A stretch of 64,000 nucleotides of DNA from Branchiostoma floridae (lineage: Eukaryota; Chordata; Leptocardii; Amphioxiformes; Branchiostomatidae). The stretch covers positions 19,276,134 through 19,340,133 of the forward strand of contig NC_049993.1 of NCBI RefSeq assembly GCF_000003815.2. The letters are read 5' to 3'. Under the pieces are notes generated by a model, which did not search any database, had not been told where the DNA came from, and saw only the letters and a program-made list of their open reading frames with translations. Below are positions 38,101 to 53,100 of the stretch, piece by piece (positions within the stretch are counted from its first letter, which is position 1; each line of letters opens with the position of its first letter). The translations under genes and the position numbers were made by a program.

Positions 38101-41100
38101 AACAGCATCTGTTTGAGTGAAAAATTACACAAGGGACACAGTTTTATTACATCTTTACATACTGATTTGGTCTGTCACAGAGGACGGAATGGGCAAATTT
38201 TTTTTCTGTCCCCTGCTGCAAAATTCCGTCAAAGGACAGAAGGATGGGTGCTGGCTACAACCCTGCGCTTGGGTGTGAAAAAAGAATTTGTTATAATGAC
38301 TCATGATATCAATTGGACTAAATATCAAACTATTAACTGTAGTCTGTTTATATGAGTTACTATATGTTTTTTGTGGAGGCACATGACAGTGCTCATACCA
38401 GTAGTATTTCCTTGTAACTGCCATTAATATATTTCTTCTTTTCCTACCCAGCGTGCGAGTCGCCCTCCTCAGCGAAAGAAAAGAAATCCGAGCAGCGGGC
38501 CTGCGAGTCTTCAGATACTTCCTTAAAGATGCAGCAACCATGGAACTTCTGCTGCGGCTCAAGGTGGACTTCCTTATCGCCAGGTAAGATTCACGAGTCT
38601 TAAGGTACTTCCTTATCGCCAGGTAAGATTCACGAGTCTTCAGATACTTCCTTATCGCCAGGTAAGATTCACGAGTCTTCAGGTACTTCCTTATCAGAAC
38701 TTCAGACGTCCATATTTGGAGATCACATAATGTTCAGAGTTCAGACACTTTGGCCAGACCAGATCCGTTCAGCGGTTTTCATCTCTAGCAAAGACTGGTC
38801 TGGGAAGTCATGGTCTAAATTTTGACAAAGATTTAAACAACATACACACAACTAAAGTTCAATTAGCCTGGGGAAGCTTTCGAGACGAACTCTGTCTCTT
38901 TGTCTAAATTGGTCTAAATTGTAATAGGAGTTTGTATAAAAATTAAAAAGCTTTAACTGAATTCATAGTTTACATTTACAAGTCAATATGTGGAAACTTA
39001 AACTGAAAGTTAAAAAGGATGGAAAGGGCATTAAGCCATGGTCCACTGTCCATTCTGCTTGTGAAGTAGCGGAATTTCCCTTGTACAATGAACATATAAA
39101 TACTGTACATAGCATCTCTCCTCTCTGTCACGACCAGTGGAAATACAAATGTAAACTCTTCAGTGAAGTAAACTGGATTGGTATCACTTTCACTTTCTCA
39201 TCATTGTAAATACAAGGAAACTCATATTGAATACTTTTCTCTGCTGGTAAGTGTAGATTGTCTGTCTGTGTGCTTTTGCACAGTGACCCCAGTGCCTCTT
39301 ACTTTAAGTACTTTTGGTACCCTGACATAAAACCTGATTAAGCTAAAAGCACTGCCCCATCATTCAGGCAAGATAAGATCAATGTAACATTGCCATCAGG
39401 ACAATTGACCCAGTTTGATCAGTTGGTCTGGATTATTTATCATCCAACTGTATTTTTTGTGTGGATACATTCTCAAAATTAAGTCCCCACATGTTAGTAA
39501 GACTTGCTTCATATTATTTGTGATGATTTTTTTTTTTCATTCTGAGCAACTGTTCCTGTTTTTCTTGCTATGCCATATTTTGGGCATGGATAGATTAGAA
39601 CTGAAGATATGTAATATCTGACTATTTTAGCCCATGTTTCTCTTTAAAAGATATTTCACATAAAATGCCCAAAAAATTAGCAGTATAATATACTGTATAC
39701 TGTAAATGCAGAAAGTTTTGCGGTGGTTTTGTGTTCGCGGTTTTCGCGTTGCAAGTTTACCACGAACTTGAAACCACCGCAAACATTTTTCCATGGCAGT
39801 AAGAGACTATAATGCATGGTGCTACCTCGAACAGTCCTTTTCCTGCTACCACGAAATTAAATCCCCGCAAATTAAATGCATTTACAGTATTACAAAATTT
39901 AAGTATAGCCAAAGTTGTAAATTTTCAGACATTGATGACAAACTGAGAATTGCCTTCTGTGTGCCCTGTTGTTGACCTGGATATCAGTAGCAGACAGCCT
40001 GTTCAGTCCAGGATATTGGATTGGTGGGAACGTCTGAAGTAGGGGTCCATCATGTAACGCTAGTTCACCTTTATCCGTGGGGTAACCTATATCCGTTATA
40101 TTTGAAAACAGTGTATTTAGGAACATTAAGACTATGAAAGTTGCAATATTTTGCAAATACATGTAACTGCAATATTTTGAAAATATTAAGAATTTAAAAC
40201 AACAGTCCGTCGAATTGATGTTCCTAGATAGCCTGTTTTTAAAAACAGCGACAATAGGTTACCCTGCGGATAAAGGTGAACTAGCGTTACATGTCTGCCA
40301 GTGCTACTCAAGGCTGGCCAATCTTGGGTTTAGACTGGGCATTATTATTCTGTAACATACACATGCAGTACACATGACGTGAAAGTTCTATATTACAGTT
40401 AAACTAGTTCAAGAATGTAGTACACATACTTACATTTTGAAATACATGTACCCTACATCTTTACAGATTGACTGGAACTTGAATGTATCTCATGAAATCT
40501 GTTGTGACAGCTATTTTAACTTTATTATAATGGTCTCTTTTCTGGCTGTGGAAGCAGCTGTTTACATATACATTGTATCTCTTGTTTATATCTTCTTCTT
40601 GTTGTTTTCCAGCTGCCCAGACTAATTAATGATGGAGTCCAGTTGTAAACAGTTGTTTATCTCTTGTTGTTGTTGTTTTCCCCAGATGTTTAGACATCGC
40701 CCAGAGTAATGACGGAGAGAGAGTCCAGTTGTAAACAGTTGTTTATGTCTTGTTGTTGTTGTTTCCCCAGATGTTTAGACATCGCCCAGAGTAATGACGG
40801 AGAGAGGGTCCAGTTGTAAACAGTTGTTTATCTCTTGTTGTTGTTGTTACCCCAGATGTTTAGACATCGCCCAGAGTAATGACGGAGAGAGAGTCCAGGC
40901 TCTCAGACTCATCAGAAAGGTGAATTATGTGTTGTCTCTATTCAGAGTACTCTGCTCTTTGGTATCAAAGCTAAATATACGTCTATGTACTACTTTCTTA
41001 GTTTCTATCTAATCTTTGTACTTTCTACAGTATGCTAATAATGCTCCTGAGAATTACAATGTATGATTGCAATTTTTTTCTGCTATCTCAAAAAATTTCA

Positions 41101-44100
41101 TGTTGTACAGTGTAGGTTCTTAATTAGAATTATGTATTTTGATTAGGCTCCTTTTCATTTTGATGTTATAATAAGAAATTGACAAACTCAGTTAGTTTCT
41201 ACTGGTTTCTAGGCATTCTAACCTCTCTTCGTACTCAAACTGAAGCTTAACCTGAAAAAAAACAACTTTACGGAGTTTCATATTTTCCCCATAGATGGTG
41301 TACGTGAGTCCGTCGTTATTTCCCTGCTCGCTGGTCAACACGCTGGTCGCCGTCGGCAACGAGGGATCGCAGGAGAGAGACCGTCTTCTCCGTGCTAGTC
41401 TGTGTGTGCTGTGTGAGCTGGGTATGGACATTCTACACTCTCTCATTCATTCATTCATCTTTCATTTATTCATTTACTCATTCACCCACTCACCCTCTTC
41501 ACTGGAGAGTCTGTGTGAGCTGTGTGAGCTGGGTACGGACGTCTTTTACTCTCGTTTACTATCTCTTTAATTAATTAAATTTCAATTAAATTTCAATTTT
41601 ATTATTAAAAATAATCTAAATCGAGTAGTTTAAACTTGACAGGGGCTGATCTTTGCTGAGAGTCAAGTCAAACAAGGAGATTTTTTGTGAAAACATTGTG
41701 AACACCTGAACTGTACTGCATTGGCCTTGCAGCAACTACCTGGGTCTTTTTTCTGTGTCTGAAAATGATTTCTTGAAAAACTTGTGGACAGGACTTGATG
41801 TCAGTTAATACTAGTATGCAAATCTGATATGATACCAAGCCATTGTTCTTGTAGCCAGACGGGTATAGATCTCCTGCAGGGTCTAATCTATTTATGATAC
41901 TGTATTGGGAAAATGTGAGGAGTCAATTTAGCAACTGACATCCTGATAGGAGATGGTCTTTCATGGTTCTGGGTCCAGAAAAAGCATCTTTAAGTCTGCT
42001 TTTTTGTCCCCCCTCCCAGCGATCCACAACCCGCTGGTGGTGTCTCGCTGCGGAGGTGTCGGCACGATCCTGAACCACATCCTGGACTGTCACCTGGCGC
42101 GCATCAACGAGTCGCTCATGGCAACTGTGCTGCACCTCATCAACCAACCACAGACGAGATGTTACGTACGCGCCATCGAACTGCAGGTCAGTTTCTTAGC
42201 TTCATCAACCAATCACAGATTAGGTGCTATTGAACTTCAGGTTAGTTCCTAAGCCCCACCAACCAATCACAGATCAGATACTGTTGAATTAAGTTAGTTC
42301 CTCAGTCTACTAATCAATCACAAACCAAATGCTGCAGGTTAGTTTCTAAATTCCACCAACCGAAGATCAGATAATATTTAATTGTAGGTTTGTTTTATAT
42401 CACAACCAAGATCAGACCAAATGTTCTGTCTGTGGTTTTGAGCATCAACTTTGTCAAACTTTTGATCACTGTAGATTTGGGAATAACATAGCAAGTATCT
42501 TACTATGTATAATTATTCTGTTAATAGTCCTTATTTCTTTAATGGTAATAGTCTCATCAGGTTGGTATATTGTTGGAAACTTCTTGTACAAAATTGCATG
42601 GTTTTAGCCCTTCAGTATGTTGTGTTTTCTCCCCCTGCAGCAAATGTTGGCCCCCTTCACAGACTTCCACTACAGACACAACGCAGACACGCCAGACAGC
42701 CATATCAAGTAAGTACAACAAACCTTTGTATCTCTGGTTTCCAGACTGACTCATACCTTCTTCTGTCCTTTATTCAGATGTTTTAACATAGATTTTTCGA
42801 TATCAATTTCGAAAAGGGAAGTATTGTTAGTTCGCAGTATGTTTGTGATAAATGTAGATAATCTAGTGTGGGTTGCAGGAGAATATTTTGCTGTGTTAGA
42901 TACTGACATCTAAAACGAACGATATGATGATGATGATCTAAAACGATTTGTCTCAATCCTTTCAGTGATGCCAGAGAAACAACACTATTGTCTAGCAAGA
43001 TGGCCATCGCGACAATCTTTCGATCATGGCCAGGTGAGACGCCTGTCTTTCTATTTTCCCTAATTTTAGTAATCTAAAATAATTAGCAAGTACTGTCATC
43101 TCCAAAATGTTTGATGACAGACCTGTGTGATTCCAAAGTAGATATGCTTCTTAAACCTACATTCTAGTAATGCTAGTTCACCTGTATCTGCAGGGTAACC
43201 TATATCTTTTGTTGTAAAAAAGTATTATTTTAAGGTTTTCAAGTCTAAAGACGATGCAATGTTTTAAAAATATTTTGAGAATATTGTAATTTGGAAATCA
43301 AACTTTCGTCAACTTGATATCCCTAATACACTATTTTTTTAAACTATGGATTTAGGTTACCTCAAGGATAAAGGTGAACCAGCGTTCACCACATTCCATT
43401 GAAATTGATAAATGTGCAAACACAAAACTTGTATAAATCTGAAGAGTTGACTGCTGTATATTTCAGGTGTGGTGGTTTTATGCAAACCAGATGGCAGCGG
43501 AGTAGAGTCTCTTCTGGGGGTGCTGTGTATCCCCAACAACGAAGTTAGAGTAAGGAGAGGACTTTCCATTCTTATATTATTATGTATGTGTGTGTGTGAA
43601 TGGTGTTAAGCACCAGAGACAGGTGTGTTTACCTGTGTGTAGATAGTGTTCAGCACCAAGGACAGGTATGTTTACCTGTGTGTGGATGGTGATCAGTACC
43701 AGGGACAGGTATGTTTGGGTGTTGTGGATGATGTTCAGCACCAAGGACAGGTGCCTTTACCTTTGTGTGTGTGGATGTTGTTCAGCACCAGGGACAGGTG
43801 TGTTTTTGTCTGTGAATGATGTTCAGCACCAAGGACAGGTGTGTTTACCTGTGTGTGGATGGTGCTCATCACCAAGGACAGGTGTTTTTACCTGTGTGTG
43901 TGGATGGTGTTCAGCACCAAGAACAGGTGTGTTTACCTATGTGTGGATAGTGTTCAGCACCAAGGACAGGTGCATTTACCTGTGTGTGGATGGCGTTCAG
44001 CACCAGGGACAGGTGTGTTTACCTGTGTGTGGATGGTGTTCAGCACCAGGGATAGGTGCGTTTGTTTGTGTGTGTATGGTGTTCAGCACCAGAGACAGGT

Positions 44101-47100
44101 GTGTTTACCAAAGTGTGGATGGTGTTCAGCACTAGCGACAGTTGTGTTTACCTGTGTGGATGGTGTTCAGCACCAGGGACAGGTGTGTTTACCTGTGTGT
44201 GGATGGTGTTCAGCACTAGGGACAGGTGTGTTTACCTGTGTGTGGATGGTGTTCAGCACCACGGACAGGTGTGTTTACTTGTGTGTGGATGGTGTTCAGC
44301 ACCAGGGACAGGTGTGTTTGCCTGTGTGTGGATGGTGTTCAGCACCAGGGAAATGTGTGTTTACTTGTGTGTGGATGGTGTTCAGCACCAGGGACAGATG
44401 TGTTTACCTGTGTGTGGATGGTGTTCAGCACCAGGGACAGGTGTGTTTACCTGTGTGTGGATGGTGTTCAGCACCAGGGACAGGTGTGTTTACCTGTTTG
44501 CTGATGGTGTTCAGCACCAGGGACAGGCAGTATTACCTGGAGACTGTTGTGCATGAATTATGTTCAGCACCAAGGACAGATCAGGGTTGGACAAGTTTTC
44601 TAAAATTCACTTGTCCTATTGGGCAAGTACATAGAAAATTTACTTGCCCAAACCAACTTTTCACTTGCCCGAAATTAAAATAAAATTTTCAATTCTAGCA
44701 ATGCAATTCTTTTAGTAGTAGTTTTACATGTATGATTGGCTCCATTTTTCATTTTTGAGCAATGCTTGATGCCGTGACAGTGAAAAGTAACAAATATATC
44801 AAAATCTCACTCATGGAAAAATCTTACTTGCCCGATCGGACAAGATATGACATGCACTTGCCCGATCAGCACTTTCACATGCCCGGAACAGTAGGGCTGG
44901 TGGACTTGTCTAACCCTGCAGATGCATTTACTTGTGTGTAAATGGTGTTCAACACCAAGGATAGATATGTTTCCTTTTAAAGAACTATTTTCTTGATGTT
45001 TCCCCCATTTCCTTACAGAAAGGAATTATGGACATCTTGTTCGACATCTTCAGATTACCCATCCCCAGCTGGACTGAAGACTTCACCGTTGCACTGAAGA
45101 GTTCAGGTAACCGAAGCAAAGACTTGTATTAAGAGCACATTTGGATGTCGCAATATGCCTTTTTTTTTACTTAATGGTCACCACGTAACAAGACCTAAAG
45201 GCCACTCAAGGTTACGGGTTACATGATTGGAACTGTAACAGCAACTCTTCGCCCTATGTCAGAAACATCATGATTGAGACCAGCTCAATTGGTCACTATG
45301 AGTGAGGATTAACTGACCCAATAGGCGAAGGGGTTATGAGGGCTGCTACCCCATTTTGGCCTTAGCTAAAATAACAGGAATATCAAGAATACTGTTCTTA
45401 AGGTGATCCTATGACAGGGCCACCCCACATCTGTATCTGGTTATAACTGAGTAAGCTCTGTCCAGCTCAGTTACGACCAGGCAAGCAGAGAGTGCAGATC
45501 TCCATCCTTGCTCCCCTAATCTTTCACGGATGATGTGGCATGAAGGCTTCTGCCATTCAATGTCACAATGTACATCCTTATGTCCAAATCTATGACAATC
45601 GGAATGTATAACTTGATAGGCCCACTGTGTCACCCATATGTTGAAAGAGATGTTTATAAGATATCACAAACTACATACAATCGCATTGTTACAAACTTGT
45701 GATTGTTTTCTAGTCTGGCAACCAAAGATGTTTTCCGCTGCTCTTATGGTCAGTGAAAGTAAGTGCGTTTCTTCCACAGACCCTTCAACATTCCAAGACA
45801 CGTGGCAACTTTCTCAAGGGTTTGTTGTGGAGGAGGCAAAGTCTATCCTACCTAGCAGAATGTCTTCAAGGTAGGGCTGTGAGGAATTCTTGAAGATTGA
45901 AATTTAAGGATCGACAAAACAACAGTAATGACAAAGGATTGTTTGAATGTGAATGAATGTATGCAATTGTGTGTGTGTGTGTGTGTCCATGGTGAAAATA
46001 TACAAGAACACTACAAATAGATTAGTCGCTGTGAAATTATCAACACCAGTACTAGTATAGATTTGCCATACTCAAGTATGAGTGGCTGTCCATCAGCAAC
46101 ACACATTAATGGAATGGACAATATTGCAACTTTTAATTCATTTTTTTCAGAACCAACCTAATAGAGAACTACCTGGGTCTGGTGTTGTCAGCCTTCCTTA
46201 ACGCTGGGCTCCTGGAGGTAAGTGTTCAGTCTTCAACTCTTTTATTTCCTTTCATTTTTCTTTTGTTTCAGCTTAGAGGCGCATTATAGAACCCACTACA
46301 CCTTTCAAAAAAGAGTATGGGCATGCGCAGGTGTGCAAAGGTGCAAATCCTTCTGTCTGGAGTTGGTGATTCACTTCAAATCACCCGAATGGAGGTCTGG
46401 TGAACCTCCATCCTATATCAGCCATATGTAATTTACATCATTCACCCGGACGGGAGACCTGGTGCATCCCCTCTTCTATCAGCCAGTGAAAGGGTATGTC
46501 ACCCTTTTCAGGACACAGACAAGAACCTTCGACTCCTTTTCTTTTCCTTATTCTTTTGTTTCAGCCTAGATTACAATAGGGCATGTTTAATAACTCACCA
46601 CACATTAAGGAAAGAGTACTAGTAGGGGCATGCCCCGGTGGGCAATGGTGCAAACAATTCTGTCTGGAGTTAATGATTCACCCGGATGGAAGCCTAACAT
46701 ACGTCCATCCTGTATAAGCCATAGGGTGATTTAAATAATTCACCTGGATGGGAGACCTGGCCCATCCCTGTCTTGTAATTAGCCAGCGAAAGGGTATGTC
46801 ACCCTGTAAGGGGTGGTATAACCCCGTCGTGTGTTGAGCACGTCGACCAAAGATGATGACAATCAGGGCTGCCAAAGGTCGTTTCTAAGGGCAAACTGTA
46901 GGTGTTTCAAATTTTGTGTAGCCCATTTATGTTGTGGCAGTTTTGTAATGTAAAGTGTGTGTGTAACTTTCTTACCTGTCTGTTGCAGAGTCTGGTGGAA
47001 GTGATCCGATCCAGCGACAACCACAACTCTGTAAGAGCGACTGTTCTGCTGGGAGAGCTGCTGCATATGGTGAGGTTTTATACATTAATTTTTGTACCTC

Positions 47101-50100
47101 AAACTTTGAAAATAACTGGTACCTTTCAACATTTAAAGCAGTGCATGGTCTCAGGTTTAGTTTTCAATTTTGATCTCGAAGAAAAGTACTAAGTACCCAT
47201 TTACTTGTTTGCAGTAGAAGTGAATTGTCTAAAGGCTAGAATACAACACCTGTACAATATCTAACTCGTAACATAGAGTAATAGGTTATGGCAGCATGTA
47301 CTTCACTGTGGTTCAGGTAGTAGGCTGAAATCTAACCACTCTACTGGTTCTTAGACCTCAGAGATTGTTTTGTTTTCTTGTTGCCATGCCAACTGATATT
47401 TGTTTGTTTGTGTGTTTCCAGGCCAACCGACTCCTTCCACACGAGTGTGGCCAACATTCCCACTGCCTGCCCTCGCTGGTCAACCTGGCTGCTTCCTTCG
47501 ATGTGTCAGCACAGGAGAGACAGTAAGTCTGGCTAACCTTTAACCCTTAACCTCTCACCCTTAACCTTTAAACCAACCTGCCATCTTCCTTCAACATGTC
47601 AGCACAGGAGAGACAGTAAGTCTGGCTAACCTTTCACCTTTCCCCTCTTACCCTTAACCTCTAAACCTGGCAGATTCATTTGATGTGCATAAGATGAAGA
47701 AAAGTAGAGTAGTACCCGTTTATAGCATCTATGCACTATTAGCTTTTTTCAGTGCACTGAACATGAGTGTTGTTTCTGCAGACGAGCGAGTACAGCGGTG
47801 ATGTGTCTGAACCGCCTACATGAGCTGAAAAAGCGTGGCCCGGTTCCCCACAGTCTGTACCTGGACCAGCTGATGCGCCACGGCCACCGCCTGCCGGCTC
47901 ACAGCAGCTCCCGCATGGCGCAGGTCAGCCGCGAGAAACTGGCACAGTATCTCAACAAGGTAAGAGACATGTGTTACTGTGTAAATTCACAGCAGTTTGA
48001 AGTATCAGATTATGACAATCGCTTTTTTTATAGCACAATTATAAAAGAACAAGAAAAAATGGGTTTGAAAAGGTTTTGTTGGCATTGTTTGAAATTTTAA
48101 TTTTTCCTACCATTGAAAAAAATTGAAAAAATTCCCTGTTAATTGTTTAGCGTTTTTTGTCCATTTTTTTCATACGGATGTAATATCTCTCATTTATTTT
48201 TCTTTTCAGGTTTGAGCTTTTTAGCTTATGAATTTTTTTCTTTATTTTGCAGGACACAGACGAGACCCTTCAGCAGGCGATGAAGGACACTCAGGTGCTG
48301 ATCACCAAGGAGAACCTCAGCTGGGACTGGGACCTCATCGCCGTGGTGCTCAAGGTAAACACTGTTGTCATGGTAACGACAAATTGCCATGGTAACCAAC
48401 TGAAGGTTTCTCAAACCTCTTAGCATGAAATGTGTTCAACTTGGTATGATCCACTTTGGAGTTTGTCACTTTTGTTCAACACAAGCAAGTTGCTTACCTC
48501 AAAGATTACCTCGCACACCCTCTTCAAGAGTGGTGAATCAATTACTATGAGCACGTGACCTAGGGACACATGACACCAGTAAAGAATCGTAGTTGGCCAG
48601 GCAAGCGGTATTGGCCCTGTCTCTGTCGAGTGTCGGCTGGTGTACTCTTACGAAGATGGCCTCCAAAAGAGACAAACTCCCAAAAGTTCATCAAACCTGG
48701 TTGTATTTAGGCTTCCAGGTTTTTTAACAATTAAACTATCGTAAACTACAAATGAAGTTCTTTCAACTTGATAGAAATGGCAAAAGGGTGTCATGTTTAA
48801 TACTAAAAAAAATGACAAGGGACTATTAGTAAATGCAATGTTGTAGACCATAAGATTTGCCAGTGTATAAACCTGTTTGTATTGTTCCAGTTGTCGGTTG
48901 GAGGACCAAGATGGCTGGACGATGCTGCAAATGCCAGGTAAGTCTTTGATGAAATTTATGTTTTTGTCTCATGTCAGTGCAGGGCTCGAAATACCAAGTG
49001 CATATGCAAGTTTGTGCAGGTAAAATTGGAGCTGTGCAAGTTAGTTTTGACCTAACTTGCACCAGTCGAAGTTACGTTTACCCACTGTTATCACCAGCAC
49101 AAATTGTTAATGAAAACATCACAGTGTTAATAAAAGATGTTTCCAGTGTTTTCCTTGTTTGTAATTATTAGAAGTTGAAACAATTAGAAGACTTGTATTT
49201 GACCTGTTTCTTACTTATTTTTACTTTTCTGCATCAGGTTTGTGAGAAGATTTTTTTCTACCAACCTAAGAACCTGCTGTACTGTAAAAACATTTTTCTT
49301 GTGTAGTTTGAAACCTAAACATTTGTTGCCATCACTCTCCTGTTCCCAGGTTTGTGAGAAGACTGGTGTTTTTCTACCGACCTAAGAACCTGCTGTACTG
49401 TAAAAACACCTTATTTTCTTCTGTTTGAAGCCCTTAAACATTTGTTGCCATCACTGTCCACCTCACGGGTTTGTGAGAAGACTGGTGTTTTTCTACCGAC
49501 CTAAGAACCTCCTGTACCCAGGCCTGTACTTGTTTTGGATTTTTTATTTTTTTTGGATACCAGAATAGACTAATGTTTCCTTTTTCCCCACAGGTTTGTG
49601 AGCTGGCTGCTGTAGACATTTTGCTACCACAGAACTGTATCTAACCTGTTTCTGACTGATTTTTTTTTACTTTTCTACCCCAGGTTTGTGAGAAGACTGG
49701 TGTTTTTCTACCAAACCTAAGAACCTGCTGTTCTCCTGGCTGCACTTTTGTAGACTTGTTATACCACAGCAAACTTGCATTTGACCTGTTTCTGACTGAT
49801 TTTTTTACTTTTGTACCCCAGGTTTGTGAGAAGACTGGTGTTTTTCTACCGACCCAAGAACCTCCTGTACTCCGGCCTGAAGCTGGACTCCAGCCTGGTG
49901 GAGCCCAGAAAACTCACCATCGTCGGCTGCCAGCTCATGGAGTTCCTACTGGACTGTCAGGAGGTGGGGACATACTGTTATCGACTTGTTTTTGTGCTTT
50001 AAATGACGTATTCTTGTCCTCCTAAAGTTAGTTGTATTCACACGTCCTGTAATTTAAGGTGTAGTATTACTATATGGTAGTTTTGAAAGACTTTATCCCA

Positions 50101-53100
50101 CTTAAAGTGTGTCACTCATGGAGTTCCTACTGGAGTGTCAGGAGGTGCGGGCATCCTGTTATTGACTTGTTTTTGTGCTTTAAATTACTTATTCTTGTCC
50201 TCCAAAGGTAGCTGTAGCAAGTTCTTGCTAAGCAGTAACTTTGAAAGACTTTTTCGCACTGAAAGTGTGTCACTGGCTTGCTTCTTTGCATAGTAAAATA
50301 CCACTCCTTGTTTCTGTCTCTTAAATGACCTGTTCTTGTCCTGTTTTTTGGTAGTCTATTAGCAATAACATACTAGAATTATACTTTCATCGAATAATTC
50401 CTATGAAATTTAATCCTTTTATTTACCGTTTGCCCTTCAGGAAGGTCACAGGTTTGTGGAGGAGGTGATCCGGGAGGTGGTGGAGTGTCTGTGTGAGGTA
50501 AGGGTGTGGCTGCTGTCACCATGGCAACAGCGCCATGGTTACTGCCACTATAATGGCAACTGTAGCACTGTGGCAACAGCATCTGTCAATAGTTATTCTT
50601 ATCAACTGGGCCTAGAATATTTTGCGCATTTGTCTATTATAATAGGATTATTGAAATTGAAAGAACTAATTTTTCCTTATAGAATTAGTGACCACATTTT
50701 GTAAATAAAGATTTAGACCCAAATTTTGGTAACTGTTGTTTGAATACTTTTTGCCAACGTATGTTAGATTTGGTTGCTTTCTTCCAAATTTGGTATCACA
50801 AGCAGTTTCAATCAAATGATAAAGTGATTTTGTAACTTGTAAAATGTGTATCCTAATGTATTAATGACTTCTTTGCCTGAAGACCATATTCTAAACCATG
50901 TTTGTCCTACCCAGGTGTATGATGGGAAGGATGACGGGCTGTTCAGCGACCAGAGTCTCCAGACGAGTGTCTGTCAGGACTTCTTCCTCCTGATTGGTCG
51001 ATTGTCTCGGCTGCAGGCTGGCGAGAAAGTGCTGGAAGCATCCGGAGTCTACCAATGGTGGGGGGCATTTTTCTTGTTCACTTTCCATCTGTTTAGGATT
51101 CCAATCTAAACGTAATTTGTTGTCACTGATACCAGCATGGAAATAATCCTCTGTTCTACATCAGGGTTGGACAAGTTTTATAAAATTCAGGCAAGCACAT
51201 AAAGATTTTACTTGCCCAAACCAATTTTTCACTTACCCAAAATTAAAATGTCATTGTTACAACTAATACTAGTATATACATTTTCACTTCCAGCAATGGA
51301 ATTCTCTGTTGACCGTTGCTTGATGTCATGACAGTAAAAAGTAACAAGTATATCAAAATTACACTCAATCAATGGAAAAATCTTACTTGCCCGATCGGGC
51401 AAGTGGTGTAGGTCATGCACTTGCCTGAACAGCACTTTCACTTGCCCGGGACAATAGGGCTAGTGAACTTGTCCAACCCTGTACATACAAGTGAAGAAAG
51501 CTTGGTTGAGTTTATTGAGATGCCCTGTGGCTCAGATTGAGCTAATCCTCCAGGTCTCATGCAATTAAGAAGGTGTACAATATATACAAATACATAAACA
51601 GATACAATAACATCCACTCAAAACAGATTCAAAATGAAGTTGTTGTTGTTTTTTAAATTTTTAACAGAAGCTTCAACCTTTTCTCAGTTGTGCGCTATGA
51701 GGGCTTACAGTACCAGCTACTTGATTCAAGTACATGTACCAGCTACTAAGTTATTGTATTAATGAAAGCTCTTTGATTCTTTTCCAGTTTCATGTCGATC
51801 TGTGGGTTGAAGGGCTGTGATCTCCTGAGGAAGCTGATCATCGCCTGTCTGGACTACAGCAAGGACGGGCTGGCCAGAGTTGTGCTGTCCAAGGCTCTCA
51901 CAGCACCAGCAGAGGTAGGAACAGCAATCCCTAACCTCTCACCCTTAACCTTTACCCTCTAACCCTGTCTGGACTACAGCAAGGACGGGCTGGCCAGAGT
52001 TGTGCTGTCCAAGGCTCTCACAGCACCAGCAGAGGTAGGAACAGCAATCCCTAACCTCTCACCCTTAACCTTTACCCTCTAACCCTGTCTGGACTACAGC
52101 AAGGACGGGCTGGCCAGAGTTGTGCTGTCCAAGGCTCTCACAGCACCAGCAGAGGTAGGAACAGCAATCCCTAACCTCTAACCCTTAACCTTTACCCTCT
52201 GACCCTGTCTGGACTACAGAAAGGACGGGCTGGCCAGAGTTGTGCTGTCCAAGGCTCTCACAGCACCAGCTGAGGTGGGTATAGCAATCCCTGACCTCTA
52301 ACCTTTACCCCCTAACCCTGTCTGGACTACAGCAAGGATGGGCTGGCCAGAGTTGTGCTGTCCTACCCCTAACCTCTAACCCTTAACCTTTACCCTCTAA
52401 CCCTGTCTGGACTACAGCAAGGACGGGCTGGCCAGAGTTGTGCTGTCCAAGGCTCTCACAGCACCAGCAGAGGTAGGTACAGCAATCCCTAACCTATAAC
52501 CTTTACCCCCTAACCCTGTCTGGACTACAGCAAGCACGGGCTGGCCAGAGTTGTGCTGTCCAAGGCTCTCACAGCATCAGCAGAGGTAGGAACAGTAATC
52601 CCTAACCTATAACCCTTAACCTTTACCCTCTAACCCTGTCTGGACTACAGCAAGGACGGGCTGGCCAGAGTTGTGCTGTCCAAGGCTCTCACAGCACCAG
52701 CAGAGGTAGGTACAGCAATCCCTAACCTATAACCTTTACCCCCTAACCCTGTCTGGACTACAGCAAGGACGGGCTGGCCAGAGTTGTGCTGTCCAAGGCT
52801 CTCACAGCATCAGCAGAGGTAGGAACAGTAATCCCTAACCTATAACCCTTAACCTTTACCCTCTAACCCTGTATGGACTACAACAAGGATGAACTGGCAA
52901 GAGTTGCCTTGTAAAAAGTAACTCACAACACCTACAGATTAAGAGCAAACTTTTTAACTTTAAAGTCTTGGTTGTAACTGCAATACTTTGATATTGAGAT
53001 CTATACCCTTTAGTTATCATTGTAAGACTTAGATAATGACTACATGATCATGCAGTTTCAAACTATGATAGATTTATTTTTGCTCTTCCTTTCATCCCCA

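Noticed and set aside
43668-44683. Long open frames of up to 280 codons in the 43-bp repeat
   Set aside because: The frames exist only because a repeat without stops is read in three frames. There is no start context, splice support or known domain; it is intronic RICTOR sequence.
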